DNA of 64,000 bases from Candidatus Calescibacterium sp. (GCA_025060505.1 JANXBU010000003.1:140984-204983); one strand, 5' to 3'; shown: positions 7,861-17,596, counted from the stretch's first letter. The notes: generated from the letters alone by a model not told the origin. A program made the numbers and translations.

Positions 7861-9960
7861 ATGAGAAATGTATTCAAATTATTTTTAATTCATCTGATTT
7901 CTGCTTCAATATTTATTTCTTGTAGTAAGGAATCAAGTACAGAAAATGAAGTAATTCAAAGGTTCAAAGAGATCTCATATGGTAAATCTAAGTTGAGCTT
8001 TACAGAATTTGCTAGAATGGGAGGATATCAGGATATTCAGGAGACAGAACTTGAAAGATTCACATCTAAGTTTTCAGATTTTCCTTTTGAAAGAGATGAT
8101 GAGAAAAATTATATAAGGTTTAGAGTTAAACTCAAAGATATTTCTTTTGACTATAGAAACGACGTTCTGCCATTTGCTGAAATATCTGCTGTTTGTGAAG
8201 ATGGAGAGAGATTCTTTGGTTTTGGTGAATGGGCTGATTATGCAGATGCAACGGGATTGAAAAGGGAAATTTGGACACAAGAACAGCACGCTGGAAGAGG
8301 AGATGATCAGCTGACACCATTTCCTTTTGACAGAATAACAACTTACTTTCCCGTACCATTTTTTATATCCTCTGAAAATTATGCTTTCTTCGTTTCAGGA
8401 TATTCAAGAATGGAGTTTTCCATGTGCCAAAATGAAAAAATATGGAAGGTTAAAGTTTTTTCAGATGATTTTGAGTTCTTTATATTCACGTGGGATAAAC
8501 AACCAACAGAAGCAATAGAGAAATTTACCTCAATTGTTGGAAGACAAAAAACTCCTCCTATATGGGTTTTTGGTAATTGGACTGATCAGGTTCTCGGACA
8601 ACAGGAAGTTTATAATACTGCTGTTTGGTTCAGGCAAAATAAAATCCCTGTTTCTGTGATATGGACAGAAGATTGGGCAGGAGGAGTTTGGAGGATTCCA
8701 GATACCATATACTCAATAGCTGGTTGGGATATAGAGGAGGATAAAAATTTATATCCAGATATAAAACAGCTTTCCTCAGATCTAAGAAATCTCGGTTTCA
8801 AGTTTCTTGGTTATTTTCATACTTTTTTGGCGGTTGACAAAAAGTTTTATCCACAGGCTCTGACTTATGGGATACTTTTGAAAGATAAAAATGGTAATGT
8901 AAGGAAATATTTCCATCCTGTTGAGGGCGAAACAACGCTTCTTGATCTACTTAATCCAAGAACATATGAAGTTATGAATGACATTATGAAAATGAAAGCG
9001 GGTTTGGGTTTTTCTGGATGGATGGCGGACTTTGGTGAGTGGGTGACACCGGATCTTGTATCCTACGATGGAAAGACCGGATGGGAATTTCATAATTTAT
9101 ATCCTTACCTGTGGGCTAAGCTCAATAGAGAATTCTGGGAAAAATATCAGCCAGATGGAGATTTCGTTTTCTTTTCCCGTTCTGGTTTTACTGGCTCTTG
9201 GGTTTTTTCTCCGGTTGTTTGGCAGGGGGATCAAAATACTTCTTTTGAAAGGTTTGACGGTCTTGGTTCAATAATCCCTTCAATGACATCTATTGGTATC
9301 GCAGGGGTAGCAAATGTTGGACCAGATATAGCAGGTTATACAACTCTTCTTGGGAGTCCTGCTAGCAAAGAACTTTACATAAGATGGACATCGATATGTG
9401 CTTTTGTTCCGGTTTTTAGAACTCATCATGGAACAACTCCTCTTCTGAACTGGCGATTTGATAAAGATAGTGAAACAACAGAGCTATTTCGTTTTTATGC
9501 AACAGAACATATGAAAATTGTTCCCTATATCTACAAGTTATCAAAGCTCGCTGAGGAAAAAGGATTACCCGCCGTAAGACACCTGTTTTTGGAATATCCA
9601 GATGTGGTAAGATATCTACCGGAGAAAATAGAAGTTATAGAGCAGCAGTTTTTACTTGGCGATTCTATTTTAGTTATACCAATAGTTGAGAAGGGTAAAG
9701 ATACTCGTGAAGCTTTCTTACCACCAGGAAAATGGGTTGATTACTTTTCACCTCAACAGGAATACGATGGAGGATCTGATGGTAAGTTTTTAGAGTTCAA
9801 GATTCCTCTTGGAAAAATTGTAGTTCTTGTCAAAAAGGGTAGTTGTATTGAAATTTTCGAACCTGTGCCTCATACTCTTGTTCGAATTTCACAGGATATA
9901 AAGAATCAATATGGCATTTTGGATATTGATGATGTATCTGTGAAGCGGCTTTGTTTTTGA
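7861..9960 (+). CDS. Glycoside hydrolase family 31 enzyme, predicted lipoprotein
   Basis: A 699-residue retaining glycosidase of GH31 (alpha-glucosidase, alpha-xylosidase and relatives). The catalytic nucleophile is Asp390 in WMADFGEW and the acid/base is Asp457 in WQGDQN, both in the usual positions. The GPDIAGY segment and the C-terminal beta-sandwich are present. The N-terminus has a hydrophobic signal ending in FISCSK, compatible with lipid attachment at Cys21, although the -3 residue is Phe rather than Leu. This places the enzyme on the cell envelope facing outward. The closest kin I would expect are YicI-like enzymes; substrate specificity is open. It stands alone, with no sugar transporter or regulator beside it, and converges on the next gene. 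Confidence 0.9.
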   Translation: MRNVFKLFLIHLISASIFISCSKESSTENEVIQRFKEISYGKSKLSFTEFARMGGYQDIQETELERFTSKFSDFPFERDDEKNYIRFRVKLKDISFDYRNDVLPFAEISAVCEDGERFFGFGEWADYADATGLKREIWTQEQHAGRGDDQLTPFPFDRITTYFPVPFFISSENYAFFVSGYSRMEFSMCQNEKIWKVKVFSDDFEFFIFTWDKQPTEAIEKFTSIVGRQKTPPIWVFGNWTDQVLGQQEVYNTAVWFRQNKIPVSVIWTEDWAGGVWRIPDTIYSIAGWDIEEDKNLYPDIKQLSSDLRNLGFKFLGYFHTFLAVDKKFYPQALTYGILLKDKNGNVRKYFHPVEGETTLLDLLNPRTYEVMNDIMKMKAGLGFSGWMADFGEWVTPDLVSYDGKTGWEFHNLYPYLWAKLNREFWEKYQPDGDFVFFSRSGFTGSWVFSPVVWQGDQNTSFERFDGLGSIIPSMTSIGIAGVANVGPDIAGYTTLLGSPASKELYIRWTSICAFVPVFRTHHGTTPLLNWRFDKDSETTELFRFYATEHMKIVPYIYKLSKLAEEKGLPAVRHLFLEYPDVVRYLPEKIEVIEQQFLLGDSILVIPIVEKGKDTREAFLPPGKWVDYFSPQQEYDGGSDGKFLEFKIPLGKIVVLVKKGSCIEIFEPVPHTLVRISQDIKNQYGILDIDDVSVKRLCF

Positions 9961-10002
9961 TTTTAAGCTGTTGTATGTATTTCAGGTTTGTTTTGAGCTG
10001 TT

Positions 10003-11163
10003 TCATATAATTCCATCCCAAGCTTTTTCAAGAATTTCTATGATCGCTTCTTCCATTATTGCGAATCTTGGATTTGATATTATTGAGGGATCACCAATAG
10101 AGAGTTCGGCAATTTTTTTGAAATCTTCCTTCTTTACTATTTTTGTTTCTTTCAGAGTTGTTGGTAATCCGATTTTCTTTATGAACTCAACGATTTTCTC
10201 AATGAGTTTTTTTCCTGCTTTTTCCGGATCTGATTCATTTATTCCGATGGATTGGGCAATGAGTTTATATCTTGGACATTCAGGTAGGTTAAAGCTCATA
10301 CCGTAGGGTAGCATTAAGGAGTTCGCAAGTCCGTGTGGTATTCCGTATATTGCTCCAAGAGAGTGAGCTATTGCGTGAACTACGCCAACTTGAGCGTTTG
10401 TAAAAGCTGCACCTCCCATCATTGCTGCAACTTGCATGTTCTGCCGGGCTTCTATATCTGATGGATTTTCAAGAACTCTTGGAAGATTTTCAAAAATTAT
10501 TTTTATTCCATGAAGAGCAAATGCATCTGATACTGGATTATTCACTGTTGAGTGTATGGATTCTATGCAGTGTGTTAGGGCATCCATGCCTGTGTGTGCA
10601 GTAACACTATGAGGCATTGAAATGGTCAAAGTTGGATCAAGTATAGCCACTGATGGCATAAGATAGAAATCTGCATAGACGAGTTTTCTCTTTTCTTCTT
10701 CATCTTTTATGACAGCAACATGTGAAACTTCGGATCCAGTTCCAGCTGTTGTTGGAACTGCAATGTGTGGAACTGTTTCCTTTGAAAGTAAATATACTCC
10801 GGGATGATCTTTTATTTTTCCACCTTTTTCGTAAAGTATGCATACTGCTTTTGCTGTGTCTATTGATGAGCCTCCTCCAACACTTATGATGCTATCAACA
10901 CCGTTTTCCTTTGCTATTCTGTAAGCTTTATCTACAATAGAACACTCAGAGTCTGGTTTTACCTCGTCAAATATTATATACTCTCTTCCATCTAAAACCT
11001 CTTCAACTTTTGATATTACATTTGTTTTTTCTTTCAGTATCTTATCTGTTACTATCATGGGTTTTTTACTCTTTGTTCTTTCAAGTTCAAGGGGTATTTC
11101 TCTTACCATGTCTTTGCCAGAGATTATTTTTGTTCTCAGGAAGAATACAAAAGACTTTTCCAT
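10003..11163 (-). CDS. Iron-containing alcohol dehydrogenase
   Basis: A 386-residue group III (Fe2+-dependent) alcohol dehydrogenase that interconverts an aldehyde or ketone with an alcohol using NAD(P)H. The nucleotide-binding motif GGGSSIDTAK lies near residue 96, followed by PTTAGTGSEVS. Metal ligands are supplied by the region around AHAIAHSLGAIYGIPHG, where the three histidines are conserved. A strong GGAGG sits about eight bases before the ATG. The neighbours do not point to a specific alcohol; 1,3-propanediol, butanol or ethanol dehydrogenase roles are all possible. The gene ends 42 bases from the convergent GH31 gene. Confidence 0.92.
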   Translation of the reverse strand: MEKSFVFFLRTKIISGKDMVREIPLELERTKSKKPMIVTDKILKEKTNVISKVEEVLDGREYIIFDEVKPDSECSIVDKAYRIAKENGVDSIISVGGGSSIDTAKAVCILYEKGGKIKDHPGVYLLSKETVPHIAVPTTAGTGSEVSHVAVIKDEEEKRKLVYADFYLMPSVAILDPTLTISMPHSVTAHTGMDALTHCIESIHSTVNNPVSDAFALHGIKIIFENLPRVLENPSDIEARQNMQVAAMMGGAAFTNAQVGVVHAIAHSLGAIYGIPHGLANSLMLPYGMSFNLPECPRYKLIAQSIGINESDPEKAGKKLIEKIVEFIKKIGLPTTLKETKIVKKEDFKKIAELSIGDPSIISNPRFAIMEEAIIEILEKAWDGII

Positions 11164-11342
11164 ATCTGAACCTCCTTCTTGTTTTTATTTATATTATTTC
11201 TTGGATGAAATCATTAGGAATTTTTGACTTAAAATTTATAGTATTGTTTAAATTCTTGGAAACTTTTAAGTTCGGGATATAAGATTCAATAAGATTCAAA
11301 TTTTAAGGTTCATGTTTCAATTTAAGATTCACTACAAAATAT

Positions 11343-11726
11343 TTACTTCCAAATACTTTCTATTTTGTCTTTTAGTGTAGAAGGTTTGAAGGGTTTTACT
11401 ATATAGTCTGAGACTCCTTCTTTTATTGCTGTTATAACTTTCTCTTTTTCTGCTTCTGCTGTTACCATTATTACTGGCGTGTTTTTATATACATCTGTTT
11501 TTCTTATTTCTCTTAATACATCAATACCCTGCATTCCGGGCATGTTCCAGTCAAGAAATACTAGATCAAATTTTTCTTCGCGCAATTTTTGAAGAGCATG
11601 TATTCCATTTTCAGCATCTTTGATATTATTGTATCCAAGTTTCATAAGTATGTCCTTTATGATGTTTCTTATCATAGGAGTATCATCTACTACCAGGATC
11701 TTAATATCTTTTGGAGGCATTGGCAT
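11343..11726 (-). CDS. cheY: CheY-like single-domain response regulator
   Basis: A receiver domain with no output domain. Counting from the ATG at 11726 the phosphoacceptor is Asp59 in FLDWNMPG, the acidic pair is in VVDD (14-15), the switch Thr is in VTAEAE (89) and the invariant Lys is in VKPF (111). All are intact, so it should be phosphorylatable. A longer start (TTG at 11741) is possible, and an ATG two codons further in is an alternative. Upstream is a good sigma-28-like promoter (11777-11803), which supports a role at the flagellar switch or in chemotaxis. No cheA or cheW lies in the window. It is divergent from polA. Confidence 0.92.
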   Translation of the reverse strand: MPMPPKDIKILVVDDTPMIRNIIKDILMKLGYNNIKDAENGIHALQKLREEKFDLVFLDWNMPGMQGIDVLREIRKTDVYKNTPVIMVTAEAEKEKVITAIKEGVSDYIVKPFKPSTLKDKIESIWK

Positions 11727-11776
11727 ATATTCATTAAACAAATTAAATTTTAATTATCTTTGCAGGCTGAAATTTT

Positions 11777-11803
11777 TTATCAGATTCATTTAATCGTCTT
11801 TTA
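11777..11803 (-). promoter_or_regulatory. Sigma-28 (FliA)-type promoter for cheY
   Basis: Read on the minus strand: TAAAAGAC, an 11-base spacer, then TCTGATAA. The flagellar sigma factor consensus is TAAAGTTT-N11-GCCGATAA, so TAAA and GATAA are matched exactly with the exact spacing. The predicted start site falls about 7-10 bases downstream, leaving a leader of roughly 40 bases before cheY. A FliA-type sigma factor is encoded at 38717. This was found by eye, not by matrix scoring. Confidence 0.6.
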
Positions 11804-11850
11804 ACTAATTATTCTTTATATTCTTAATTTCGTTTATATTTCTTTTATTT

Positions 11851-14541
11851 ATGCTTTTTAGGAAGAACTTTGATCTTGTTCTTGTTGATGGTTCATCTCA
11901 GTTTTATAGAGCTTTTCATCAGCTCAGGACACTTATGAATTCACTGGGTATCCCAACCGGTGCTGTTTTTGGTTTTTCAAACATAATACGCAAGATTCTA
12001 AGAGAATTTTCCCCGAGATATATTGCAATAGCTTGGGACTCTCACGAGAAGGTAAGAAAGGAGAAGTTTGCTGAGTACAAGGCAAAAAGACACCAGATGC
12101 CAGACGATCTGAAGGTTCAGATACCATATTTAAGAAGGCTAATAGATGCTTATGGGATCCCGAATTTTGAACTTGAAGGTCTTGAAGCAGATGATGTTAT
12201 AGCTTCTTTGCTCTACAAAATGAAAAGCTTAAAGCCAGATATCAGGACTGTTATTGTTACTTCTGATAAAGACTTGATGCAGCTTGTAGATGAAAATACA
12301 TTTTGCTATGATCCGAGAGCAGATGAGAAGAGTAATCCATTTTATGGAGTTAAAGAAGTAAAAGAAAAGTTCTTTGTTGAACCATATCAGATTCCAGATT
12401 ATCTCGCTCTCGTTGGAGATACATCAGACAATATTCCCGGAGCAAAGGGTGTGGGACCAGAGATTGCTAAAAATCTTCTGAGCAGATTCAGAACTGTTGA
12501 GGAAATATTCGATTCTCTTGAAAAAATTGAGCCAAAATACAGAAGGATACTTATTGGGCAGAAAGAGTCAGTTCTTATGTACAAGTCCTTAACAAAACTC
12601 AAAGTTTTTGATATGGATATAAATCCGGAGAATCTTGAACTCAAAAAGATTGATTACGACACGATCATTGAGATTTTCAGGGAGCTTGAATTCTCTTCAT
12701 ATCTGAAAGAGATTTTTGAGGAAAAACCAGAGAAGTTCTCAAAGATAGATAAAACTAAGTTCTATTTTGTAGATAGTCAGGAAAGATTTGAGGAACTAAA
12801 AAGTAAAATTGAAAAATACAAATTGTTTGCTATTGATACGGAGACAACATCTACTAATCCAGTTGCTGCTGAACTTGTTGGTGTATCTATTGCCTTTGAA
12901 GATGGGAGCGCATACTATTTTGATCTTAGAAACTCTAAAGATTATCTCCTTGGTCTGAAGGATTATTTTTTGAATCCGGAATACAAGAAAGTCGGGCAGA
13001 ATATAAAGTATGATATAGTTGTTCTGAAAAATTTCGGGCTTGAGCTTTTAGGAGTAAGTGATGATTCAATGATTCTGGCTTGGATTATCAATCCGGATAG
13101 AACGAAATTGAATCTTGGGGAGCTAACACTTATTTATCTCGGGCACAAATCAACTGAATACGATGAGATTACTGCTGGTGGAAAGATACCTTTTCAGAAT
13201 GTACCGAGAGAAAAAGCAAAAGATTACTCTTGTGAGGATGCCTTAACTTCTTTGAAACTTGTGCAAAATCTTAAACCAATTGCCAACCAGAAAGGGCTTA
13301 TCTTACCGTATGAGAAAATTGAGATGGAAATTGTGCCAGTTCTTGCAGATATGGAACTTTCTGGTGTGAAGGTTTCAAAAGAAGTTCTGCATAGTTTTGG
13401 TGAAACTCTGAAGAAAATTATAAACGAGATTTCTCAGGAGATATATAGTACTGCTGGTGTGAGATTCAATATAGATTCTCCTCAGCAGCTTTCAGCTGTT
13501 CTTTTTGAAAAGCTTAAGATACAGCTTGAAGAAGTCAAAAGAACAAAAAAAACAAAGTCTTACTCAACAGATAATGAAGTTCTGCAAGATATAGCGGATC
13601 GTGGCTACAAGATTGGAGAACTTCTTCTGAAGTACAGAACGTTGAAGAAATTACTGAGTACATATATTATGCCTATTCCAGCTATTATAAACCCCAGAAC
13701 AGGAAGGGTTCATCCATCTTTCAACCAAACTAAAACAGCGACTGGTAGAATATCATGTTCTGATCCGAATCTTCAGAATATTCCGGCAAAGGGAGAGGAG
13801 GGCTCAAAAATAAGAGAAGCTTTCTGTTCAGATGAGGGGAATATTCTTGTTTCTGCGGATTATTCTCAAATAGAGCTCAGGGTTATGGCTCATTTTTCTG
13901 GCGATACTCTTTTGAAGAAAGCTTTTGAAGAAGATCTTGATATTCACACAGAAGTTGCATCTGCAATATTGAAGGTTCCAAGAGAGAAAGTTGGCAAAGA
14001 TGAAAGGAGGCTTGCAAAAACCGTGAACTTCGGTATAATATATGGAATAAGCGCTCACGGCCTTAAAACTCAAGCAAAGCTTGATTCCAGAGAAACAGCT
14101 CAGAAAATAATAGACTTATACTTTGAAAGATTTCAGGCTGTAAGAGAATGGAGAAATAAAACAATAGCCGAGGCTGAGAGAAACGGATTTGTCAGAACCA
14201 TATCTGGAAGGATAAGATATGTTCCGGAACTTAGATCTGAAGATAAAAATATCAGGGGCGAGGGTGAAAGGAAAGCTGTAAATACTCCTATTCAGGGAAC
14301 ATCTGCTGATATAATGAAAGTTGCTATGATCAATATATGGAATAGATTGAAAAGAGAAGAACCGAAAGCAAAGATTGTTATGCAAATTCATGATCAGATA
14401 ATAGTTGAGTGTCCGGAAGACAAAGCAGATTCGGTTTCAAAAATACTCCAAGAAGAAATGAGAGTTGAGAGTTTTTTTGGCTTCTCTGTTCCTCTGAAGG
14501 TCAAAGTAAGTATAGGCAGAAACTGGGCTGAATTTGAATGA
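11851..14541 (+). CDS. polA: DNA polymerase I
   Basis: An 896-residue repair and Okazaki-fragment polymerase. The N-terminal 5' nuclease domain occupies about residues 1-270 (DGSSQFYRAFH, EADDVIA, VGDTSDNIPG). The 3'-5' proofreading domain (about 305-480) keeps the metal ligands Asp329 and Glu331 in AIDTETTS and the late YSCEDA motif, so proofreading looks active; this domain is degenerate in Taq-type polymerases. The polymerase domain has motif A (SADYSQIELR), motif B (RRLAKTVNFGIIYG) and motif C (QIHDQIIVE). The ATG at 11851 has no Shine-Dalgarno and follows a T-rich stretch. It is divergent from cheY and convergent with pth. Confidence 0.97.
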   Translation: MLFRKNFDLVLVDGSSQFYRAFHQLRTLMNSLGIPTGAVFGFSNIIRKILREFSPRYIAIAWDSHEKVRKEKFAEYKAKRHQMPDDLKVQIPYLRRLIDAYGIPNFELEGLEADDVIASLLYKMKSLKPDIRTVIVTSDKDLMQLVDENTFCYDPRADEKSNPFYGVKEVKEKFFVEPYQIPDYLALVGDTSDNIPGAKGVGPEIAKNLLSRFRTVEEIFDSLEKIEPKYRRILIGQKESVLMYKSLTKLKVFDMDINPENLELKKIDYDTIIEIFRELEFSSYLKEIFEEKPEKFSKIDKTKFYFVDSQERFEELKSKIEKYKLFAIDTETTSTNPVAAELVGVSIAFEDGSAYYFDLRNSKDYLLGLKDYFLNPEYKKVGQNIKYDIVVLKNFGLELLGVSDDSMILAWIINPDRTKLNLGELTLIYLGHKSTEYDEITAGGKIPFQNVPREKAKDYSCEDALTSLKLVQNLKPIANQKGLILPYEKIEMEIVPVLADMELSGVKVSKEVLHSFGETLKKIINEISQEIYSTAGVRFNIDSPQQLSAVLFEKLKIQLEEVKRTKKTKSYSTDNEVLQDIADRGYKIGELLLKYRTLKKLLSTYIMPIPAIINPRTGRVHPSFNQTKTATGRISCSDPNLQNIPAKGEEGSKIREAFCSDEGNILVSADYSQIELRVMAHFSGDTLLKKAFEEDLDIHTEVASAILKVPREKVGKDERRLAKTVNFGIIYGISAHGLKTQAKLDSRETAQKIIDLYFERFQAVREWRNKTIAEAERNGFVRTISGRIRYVPELRSEDKNIRGEGERKAVNTPIQGTSADIMKVAMINIWNRLKREEPKAKIVMQIHDQIIVECPEDKADSVSKILQEEMRVESFFGFSVPLKVKVSIGRNWAEFE

Positions 14542-14596
14542 TGGATTTGTGGAATAAATTTGATGATGAATTTTTGCTCGTGCTTTCTTGTTTATC

Positions 14597-15220
14597 TTAA
14601 ATGATTAAGGAATTGAATACACTCATTGCTTTCTCAACGCTTTCGTTTATAATTGTCTCAACAGCTTGGTATGCGGCTTCAAGTATTCTTGGAATTTTTT
14701 CCATTTCGTTTTTTGAGAATTTTGAAAGAACATAATCAACCGTATCTGTTTTTCTTACATTTTTTTGTTCTCCTATGCCAAGTCTTATTCTTATGTTTTC
14801 TTTGCCTATATTTTCTATTATTGATTTAACTCCATTATGTCCGCCAGAGCCCCCGTTTCTGTATATCTTTATTCTTCCAAAGGGTATGTCCAGATCATCG
14901 TGGCATATCAAAGTTTCTAGCTTTGATTCCGGATTTTTTCTCATCAGAAGATCTAGGAACTTTTTAGCTGTTTCTCCTGATAGATTCATAAAGGTTTTTC
15001 CCTTGAAAACATATAGTTCTTCTTTGAGTTTATTCGTGTGCAGATATTCTCCGAACTGAATGCTTATAAATCTCTCAGATAATTTTTGACATATGTGATC
15101 TGCAAGCAAAAAACCAAAGTTGTGTCTTGTGTATTTGTAGTTTTCTCCCCAGTTCCCAAGGCATATTAGTACGAATGCTTTTTTGTTTGGTTTATTGTTT
15201 TGATTTTGAGGGTTTTCCAC
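14597..15220 (-). CDS. pth: Peptidyl-tRNA hydrolase
   Basis: Releases peptidyl groups from prematurely dropped peptidyl-tRNA. The 207-residue protein shows the family order: CLGNWGENYKYTRHNFGF with the catalytic His in RHN, the DDLD motif (Asp near residue 101) and GGHNGVKSI. The start codon is GTG at 15220, only three bases beyond the stop of the upstream ZnuA-like gene, so the two are co-transcribed. The first 15 residues (ENPQNQNNKPNKK) are an unusual polar extension, and the true start might lie a little further in, but no ATG occurs before the conserved part. Confidence 0.95.
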   Translation of the reverse strand: MENPQNQNNKPNKKAFVLICLGNWGENYKYTRHNFGFLLADHICQKLSERFISIQFGEYLHTNKLKEELYVFKGKTFMNLSGETAKKFLDLLMRKNPESKLETLICHDDLDIPFGRIKIYRNGGSGGHNGVKSIIENIGKENIRIRLGIGEQKNVRKTDTVDYVLSKFSKNEMEKIPRILEAAYQAVETIINESVEKAMSVFNSLII

Positions 15221-15223
15221 TAC

Positions 15224-16342
15224 TTACTGAGTCATTCCATTTTGTTCTATGTTCACAACACTTGATCTAAGCCATCCGATATTTTTGCCATCTGTTACCT
15301 TGACCCATTCGTTTTGTTTTTCAAGTATCAATACTCTCTGACCGCCGGAAATTCTTCCTGCCTGAGCAGCTGTTGAGGAGGGTCTATCTCTCAGAACAAC
15401 AGATGTATATCTTGATGTTATATATCCATAAACTTGTATTTCTGCTCTTGGTCTTTCTGGTGGAATCTGTGTTATCATTTCTTCTTCCTTTGGTGGTTCA
15501 GGTTTTCTTCTACCTGTTGTTCCGTTCATTGCTTTTGGAATATCTCCTATTATTGTGATTCCAGCTACTATTGATTGGAAGTCTTTGAACCTTTTTCCAA
15601 GATGCGTTGGAATTTTTATCATTGGTATCTCTGCTGATATAAAACCTATTTCCGCGCTTCTTTCTATATCATACGGAGTTATGAGTAATCTTGATTTTAT
15701 TCTTTTCATTATCTCAGAGGAATCTCTTGCTGCCCTGTATGAAAACTCTTCTGTATCTGATTTTTTTATCATAAGCTTGTATTTTATGCCAAACTCATCT
15801 GTAAAATATTTCAGGCACGGAGAGTATATAGATGAGTCCGGTGGTATGATTGATACAAAGGTGCTCAAATCAGTAAAGAACCTATCTACCTCTGCAAAAA
15901 AGTCTGAAAGACGTTTTTCGTAAAATTGTTCTGAGAAATCCGGAGATAGTTTTCTCAGGAGTCCAGACAAAACAGTAGCTGTTCTTCTCACATATTCTTT
16001 GTTCAGAATAAAGCAGTTTGAGCTGTTGTGTAGCTGTATGTACTTTGATATATCAATGTGTCCTTGCTGTCCCTCTAATATTTTGGGATTTGTTGCCTCC
16101 CATAGAGCTTGAGAGAGCCATTTTCTTTCAAAGGTTCCTGTGTGTATAAATACATCTGCTCTATTGATAAGTCTTATGTGGAAATCCTGAGGGCGAAAAT
16201 CTGTTCCTTTTGTTTCTGTTTCATCTACAAGATAATATATCTCGTGCGAGGGATCAGCAACAGCCTTTGTTATATAGTAGAGATCATAATTTGATGTGAC
16301 TATTACAGCTGATAGTATTGTATTTGTAATCAACCAAATCAT
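15224..16342 (-). CDS. Degenerate ZnuA-like metal-binding protein with C-terminal SH3 domain
   Basis: A 372-residue protein with a short N-terminal hydrophobic segment. Residues 13-255 follow the layout of zinc/manganese ABC-transporter solute-binding proteins: ADVFIHTGTFERKWL corresponds to the stretch after the first metal site, and SPCLKYFTDEFGIKY stands where a His-x-x-Phe-x-Tyr motif normally sits. The usual metal-binding histidines are largely replaced (for example DFRPQD instead of DPH), and there is no acidic/His-rich loop. After a Pro/Glu-rich linker (about 285-305) comes a bacterial SH3 domain (VVLRDRPS, GGQRVLILEKQNEWVKVT, GWLRSSVV). SH3 domains of this kind often bind peptidoglycan. 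Metal transport is therefore doubtful. It is followed by pth and preceded by a beta-barrel-like gene five bases away. Confidence 0.7.
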   Translation of the reverse strand: MIWLITNTILSAVIVTSNYDLYYITKAVADPSHEIYYLVDETETKGTDFRPQDFHIRLINRADVFIHTGTFERKWLSQALWEATNPKILEGQQGHIDISKYIQLHNSSNCFILNKEYVRRTATVLSGLLRKLSPDFSEQFYEKRLSDFFAEVDRFFTDLSTFVSIIPPDSSIYSPCLKYFTDEFGIKYKLMIKKSDTEEFSYRAARDSSEIMKRIKSRLLITPYDIERSAEIGFISAEIPMIKIPTHLGKRFKDFQSIVAGITIIGDIPKAMNGTTGRRKPEPPKEEEMITQIPPERPRAEIQVYGYITSRYTSVVLRDRPSSTAAQAGRISGGQRVLILEKQNEWVKVTDGKNIGWLRSSVVNIEQNGMTQ

Positions 16343-16347
16343 AGCTT

Positions 16348-17511
16348 CTAATCTATATTAAACATAGCTTGTAAATAAAAGATGTTCTGGGGCAATCTTT
16401 TTTCTCCGAAATTTCCAGTCCACTGTATTCTGAGCTTTGTAAAATACACGGGTATGAAATCGAAGGAGATTGAAAGTTCAATTACTTGTGGTTGGCTTGT
16501 CATAATTCCTCCTTCTTCTCTATTTCTTGGTATTCCGAATATTTCTGGTCTTATGTTTGCTCTGAAAAACTCAATTGGTCTTACTGAGAATTCTGTGAAA
16601 AGTCCTCCTTCGATATCAAGTATTGTGGGTCTCATAATTCTTCCTAATATGTATCCAATTTTAACGGAGAAAAATGGATTGAAGTTGAAGAACGCATCTC
16701 CTCCGAAGAATTCTGAATTGTTATCAGAAACGATGGAGTTCCCTTTTAGAGATAATCTTTGTGATGTATTGTTTTTACCAACAGACCAAAAAAGCCCAAA
16801 TCCTCCATTTGTTCTATCGTCTCCAAATTGATTTCTTATGGATATAAGTCCAACTACGTCTGCTGAGCCCTTTGAGTTCCAAGGTTTTTCTGAACCATCA
16901 AATATCTGTCCAATTATTTCAAGCGTCCAGGGCAGAGGTGGAGTGAAAGAGAATTCAAACCCTTCGTCCAAAAATCCATCGTATCCAAAGAACCTGCGTA
17001 TTGTCAGGGGTCTTTCTGTGAAATTTCTTTCCCAAAAGCTTTCAGAATTTGAGTTCCCTATTTTCGCAAATATTCTTCCAAGAGTCAGTCTTATAAGAGG
17101 CAGACCTCTTGTTGACACAAATGTTTCTCTTATTCTTATAATTCCTTGGTCTTGCGGGGTTTCGGAGTTGAGGAATTCTGGCATTGCGGAATTTTCTTCT
17201 TCTATTCTTTCTGTTAATAGTGATATGTTGTAGGGGTTTATGTCGAGTTCTCCCTTAGCATAAAAAAAGCCTCTACCAAATTCTCCTCTTGTAATCAGGT
17301 TTCTTACGGAAAATCCTGTTAAGTTGTTTTTTCCTATGAACGAAAAGAAGAAAGCATTTCCAAGGAAAGATACCCTTATATCTTGTGCTTCTGCTTTTTT
17401 GGTGTTTTGCGATGTTATCAGCAATGCGATTATTGTTGAAAACAGAATTTTCGCTAGACTTTTGAACTTTTTATTCACTATATCGTATTTTAAAAATTTT
17501 TGTGAATTCAT
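16348..17511 (-). CDS. Predicted outer-membrane beta-barrel protein
   Basis: A 387-residue protein with an N-terminal signal: a basic start, a hydrophobic core ILFSTIIALLITS and a plausible cleavage after AEA (about residue 42). The rest is rich in alternating hydrophobic/aromatic strands and Gly/Asn turns, with few cysteines and no soluble-enzyme motif, and ends in an aromatic strand (IFYLQAMFNID). This fits an outer-membrane barrel or porin. It is five bases upstream of the ZnuA-like/SH3 gene in the same direction, so the two may form an envelope unit. Similar barrels occur near metal-uptake genes in other bacteria, but the substrate is not readable here. Confidence 0.65.
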   Translation of the reverse strand: MNSQKFLKYDIVNKKFKSLAKILFSTIIALLITSQNTKKAEAQDIRVSFLGNAFFFSFIGKNNLTGFSVRNLITRGEFGRGFFYAKGELDINPYNISLLTERIEEENSAMPEFLNSETPQDQGIIRIRETFVSTRGLPLIRLTLGRIFAKIGNSNSESFWERNFTERPLTIRRFFGYDGFLDEGFEFSFTPPLPWTLEIIGQIFDGSEKPWNSKGSADVVGLISIRNQFGDDRTNGGFGLFWSVGKNNTSQRLSLKGNSIVSDNNSEFFGGDAFFNFNPFFSVKIGYILGRIMRPTILDIEGGLFTEFSVRPIEFFRANIRPEIFGIPRNREEGGIMTSQPQVIELSISFDFIPVYFTKLRIQWTGNFGEKRLPQNIFYLQAMFNID

Positions 17512-17596
17512 TTTGTTTGAAATTATCGGAAATTGTTTTCTAATTTTTTATTCACATATTTGTTTTTTACGTCAAGAATTTTTATGATTTCTGTAA

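Noticed and set aside
9971-10306. 111-codon open frame antisense to the iron alcohol dehydrogenase
   Set aside because: Serine/phenylalanine-rich shadow frame within a well-supported gene on the other strand.
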